A stretch of DNA of 6,753 nucleotides from Candidatus Woesearchaeota archaeon (lineage in GTDB: Archaea; Nanobdellota; Nanobdellia; Woesearchaeales; UBA12501), in assembly GCA_016177315.1 (NCBI GenBank), contig JACOVN010000041.1, positions 1-6,753 on the forward strand, written 5' to 3'. The notes beneath the pieces were generated by a model. The model was not told where the DNA came from and searched no databases. It saw nothing but the letters and a program-made list of their open reading frames with translations. The position numbers and the translations under genes were made by a program. Positions 4,378 to 6,753 of the stretch are shown here, in pieces. The number at the start of each line of letters is the position of its first letter. The stretch's first letter is position 1.

Positions 4378-6753
4378 AGCAGGAAACCCTAGTCTTTACT
4401 GCACTATTCTTGATTTTCCTAGTCGTGAATCTCCCCACTGCTATTGCAGCTAATCTCGTGAATGTCCAGGCCATTTCCGGGAAGGACAATGTGAACAGCG
4501 TTCGGAGAGAGGAGGATCAATTGAAAGTGGAAGCATCCGTGGTTGTTGCAGAAGGCTCGACAGAAAATCTCCAATCCAATCTCTTCCTGCGACAGCAAAT
4601 CGGGGCATTGCAGTTTGAAACCTGCACTGCTACAGGAGGCAATACCTTCCTCTGCAAAGTCACTGTTCCCAAAACTGGCACTGACAGAAAATTTGGCTTG
4701 CTGGAATACAGCATTGTATTGTTCCCTGGCCAGACTGGAAAGGAAGCTGCACCACAGACAAAAATTGCTGTGGACAATGAAGCGCCTAGGGTAGAAAGTG
4801 TTGCTGTTTCCAACAATAAAATAACCGGGGGGGATGTCGAGCTGCAGTACACGGTGAAGGATACTGCCTGTCCTACCTGTCAGAATGCCTGTGCGGGCAT
4901 CAAGCAGGTGGATGTGTACCATGCAGAAGGCAAGAGCAAGTTGCAGAGCTTTGCCGTGACAGAAAATAAATGTACACTCGCAGAAACAAAAAATCTGAAC
5001 CTGAACAGCCTGCCGAATGGAAGGCAGCATCTTTGCGTTGTGCCCATGGACAAATTTGATCAGGTTTCTGGAGATTACTTGGGAGTGAACAGCACTCCAG
5101 CAATGGGATATAACTGCATCGAAATCCAGAAGGACAATTCCAAGCCAGAGATTGTCTCGGTAGAACTCCACTACCCGCAGTCCAGGGAATTGGCAGACTA
5201 TGTTTCCTACCAGGGCATGTTGCTCACCATTGGCATAGAAGTGAAAACGAAGGTATTCCAGCTGAAGAATAATGCTGTCACTGCAGATCTAACCCAGCTC
5301 GGATTGGCCCCGGTGAATGTTCCTTGCCAGGAAGAGTTCACGAACCAATTTTTCTGTGAACACACCTTCAAGGCAAAGCTGAGTCAGGATGGCAGCAAGC
5401 AGATCAAGGTGACTGCAGAGGATGAGATGGGGAACAAGCAGGAGAAAACCGAAAGCATGGAGCTGAAGATGGACAGCGATACCCCTCAGGTGGAGCGTCT
5501 CGGAACTGCCTTTACGTACCAGGATGGGAACGCAACAAAATCCGTCTTTGGATTGCAGAACAATACCCTTGTTGCAGTCATGCAGGAGCAAGGCTCTGGC
5601 TTTGACCGGAACCAGGTGTTCTTTGAGATTGAGGGAAACAGATTGCAGGCAAGCTGCGAGGGGAATACCTGCAGGTATGCAGGATATGGCATGAGAACAT
5701 CTGCAAATCAGCTGGTGTTGGGAGTGAAGGGAACAGATGATGTCGGACATGCATTCCAGCATCAGGCAACTGTTCCGGTAGACCGTGAAAGGGCCACGCT
5801 CGTGAACGCTTCCCTCATCAACCTCAACTTCAAACCATTTCTCGTGGAGGGAGATGCGATTCTGGTGCAGGTTGGTCTGCGGGACAGCTACGGCATTTCT
5901 GAGGACAGCACTGCCGATTTCAGCCAGTTTTCCAATAGTTACCAGGAACACCCAACCTGCGAGAAAACCTCTGATGGATTTGCCTGCACCTGGCACGTTT
6001 TCTCTGTTTTGCCAACTCCCATCGTGACTGCGAAATTCAACATCCTGGATACTGCCCATAATCTCCTGGAATCTGTTGTCCAACAGTTTTCCATATTGTT
6101 TGTGAGAGAGGATACGGTGCATGCGATGCCTTCTGCTGCAGTGAGCGTTGCAAGAGATGCAAATGCGAATGCTTCTGACTTCTGGATGTTGAAGCCGGGA
6201 GAACCAATGCCGAATTTTGTGGATGCGGATACCTTGGAAGTAACGAATTATAGGATATGGTTCCCTGTGCAGTTCAGCCAGAGAGGGGGCTTGCCAGTGA
6301 AGATTGCGGATGTTTCCTTTAATCCGAGCACCTGTACTGGAGAGGACGTTGGCTTGTTAGAGGACATTTCCTTTGTCAATCCAGATGTCACAGACTTTTC
6401 CAAGTCGTTTATCAAGTTTACCTTAGCGCAAGGCGCCATAGAGCAGGACACAATCAAGTTTTCCTGCGAAATTTCCACAGTTTCCAAGCAAGGAGGCTTG
6501 ATCTATCCAGAAGAGAACGATCAGGTTAACCTCACCATTCCTGTCTTGCGAGCTGGAGAAATCTCTGAAGCAGTGGTGGAGGAGATTAAGGATGTGAGGG
6601 GAAGCTGGCTGGTGGAGGCTGAGTTTATTGGCACGCTGAATAAATGGCTCAGGCTGGGAAAGAATATCTGCAATTTCCTAGCAGCGCTTGGGGGCCTCTT
6701 AGTCAAGCTGGACAACAGCGAGATTGTCATGGAACCTATGGAGCACCATCCCC
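4374..6753 (+). CDS. Secreted multi-domain Ig-like surface protein (3' end outside window)
   Basis: The frame runs open from ATG 4374 to the window edge, 793 complete codons with no stop. Residues 1-26 are a Sec signal peptide (hydrophobic core LVFTALFLIFLVVNL, likely cleavage after AIAA). Tandem beta-sandwich units of about 103-120 residues follow, with boundaries marked by D-x3-P-type linkers at residues 134 (DNEAPRV), 254 (DNSKPEI) and 367 (DSDTPQV), and a degenerate one at 470 (DRERATL). Several units end with an Ig-like last strand such as VTAEDEMGNK or TDDVGHAF. Cysteines occur in even numbers per unit: 84/94, then 166/169/173/200/221/248, 318/328, 428/433, 529/538 and 654/698. Six N-glycosylation sequons are present (N239, N386, N396, N478, N599, N719). 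A hydrophobic stretch near 764-779 might begin a membrane-associated C-terminus. ATG overlaps the preceding TGA, and GAGGT at 4359-4363 is a Shine-Dalgarno. It is probably an adhesion or envelope scaffold protein (inference); no catalytic motif is seen. Confidence 0.92.
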   Translation, partial: MKQETLVFTALFLIFLVVNLPTAIAANLVNVQAISGKDNVNSVRREEDQLKVEASVVVAEGSTENLQSNLFLRQQIGALQFETCTATGGNTFLCKVTVPKTGTDRKFGLLEYSIVLFPGQTGKEAAPQTKIAVDNEAPRVESVAVSNNKITGGDVELQYTVKDTACPTCQNACAGIKQVDVYHAEGKSKLQSFAVTENKCTLAETKNLNLNSLPNGRQHLCVVPMDKFDQVSGDYLGVNSTPAMGYNCIEIQKDNSKPEIVSVELHYPQSRELADYVSYQGMLLTIGIEVKTKVFQLKNNAVTADLTQLGLAPVNVPCQEEFTNQFFCEHTFKAKLSQDGSKQIKVTAEDEMGNKQEKTESMELKMDSDTPQVERLGTAFTYQDGNATKSVFGLQNNTLVAVMQEQGSGFDRNQVFFEIEGNRLQASCEGNTCRYAGYGMRTSANQLVLGVKGTDDVGHAFQHQATVPVDRERATLVNASLINLNFKPFLVEGDAILVQVGLRDSYGISEDSTADFSQFSNSYQEHPTCEKTSDGFACTWHVFSVLPTPIVTAKFNILDTAHNLLESVVQQFSILFVREDTVHAMPSAAVSVARDANANASDFWMLKPGEPMPNFVDADTLEVTNYRIWFPVQFSQRGGLPVKIADVSFNPSTCTGEDVGLLEDISFVNPDVTDFSKSFIKFTLAQGAIEQDTIKFSCEISTVSKQGGLIYPEENDQVNLTIPVLRAGEISEAVVEEIKDVRGSWLVEAEFIGTLNKWLRLGKNICNFLAALGGLLVKLDNSEIVMEPMEHHP

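Noticed and set aside
4419..5171. Open frame of 250 codons on the - strand
   Set aside because: It is antisense to the same gene; its product is rich in Cys, His and Leu, as expected of a shadow frame, and resembles nothing known.
5289..6122. Long open frame (277 codons) on the - strand
   Set aside because: It lies wholly opposite the secreted Ig-like gene, whose signal peptide, domain linkers and cysteine pattern are convincing. The reverse product has no recognisable domain and no promoter or Shine-Dalgarno was seen.
1..6753. CRISPR array, tRNA/rRNA gene or insertion sequence
   Set aside because: No regularly spaced direct repeats, no cloverleaf or rRNA-like segment, and no transposase or terminal inverted repeats were seen; coding sequence fills almost the whole window.

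Overview
The window looks like a chromosomal piece of an archaeon, most likely a DPANN-type lineage (Woesearchaeota/Pacearchaeota-like; inferred from protein style, not from a marker gene). The evidence is an archaeal LonB C-terminus, an archaeal 'MKLKC...WDY' zinc ribbon, two TATA-type promoters placed about 27 nt from a start codon (leaderless transcripts), and a membrane-anchored protein whose N-terminus reads RKGQLSIF, a pilin-like form common in DPANN proteins of unknown function. All genes lie on the + strand.

Layout: (1) 1-480 is the 3' end of lonB, carrying the complete Ser-Lys proteolytic dyad. (2) 481-608 is a spacer with a perfect 9-bp hairpin, a pyrimidine tract, a TATA box and an imperfect 12-bp tandem repeat that runs into the next start codon. 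(3) 609-1359 is a two-gene type VII (HEPN/MNT) toxin-antitoxin module. The nucleotidyltransferase antitoxin (mntA) carries an unusual N-terminal zinc ribbon and overlaps the HEPN toxin (hepT), which starts at TTG behind a strong Shine-Dalgarno. (4) 1360-1426 is a short spacer with a second TATA box. (5) 1427 to the window end is a three-gene operon joined by ATGA overlaps: a five-TM membrane protein with a four-cysteine tail, a 710-aa protein with a pilin-like N-terminal anchor and a large outward domain, and a secreted multi-domain Ig-like protein (at least 793 aa) that is still open at the window end.

Working together: the toxin-antitoxin module is a self-contained unit between a housekeeping protease and a cell-envelope operon. 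The envelope operon encodes one integral membrane protein, one single-pass anchored protein and one secreted beta-sandwich protein with regularly placed cysteine pairs. They are plausibly parts of one surface structure or adhesion complex, but none has a recognised function. The two most interesting items are the zinc-ribbon/MNT fusion and this envelope operon.
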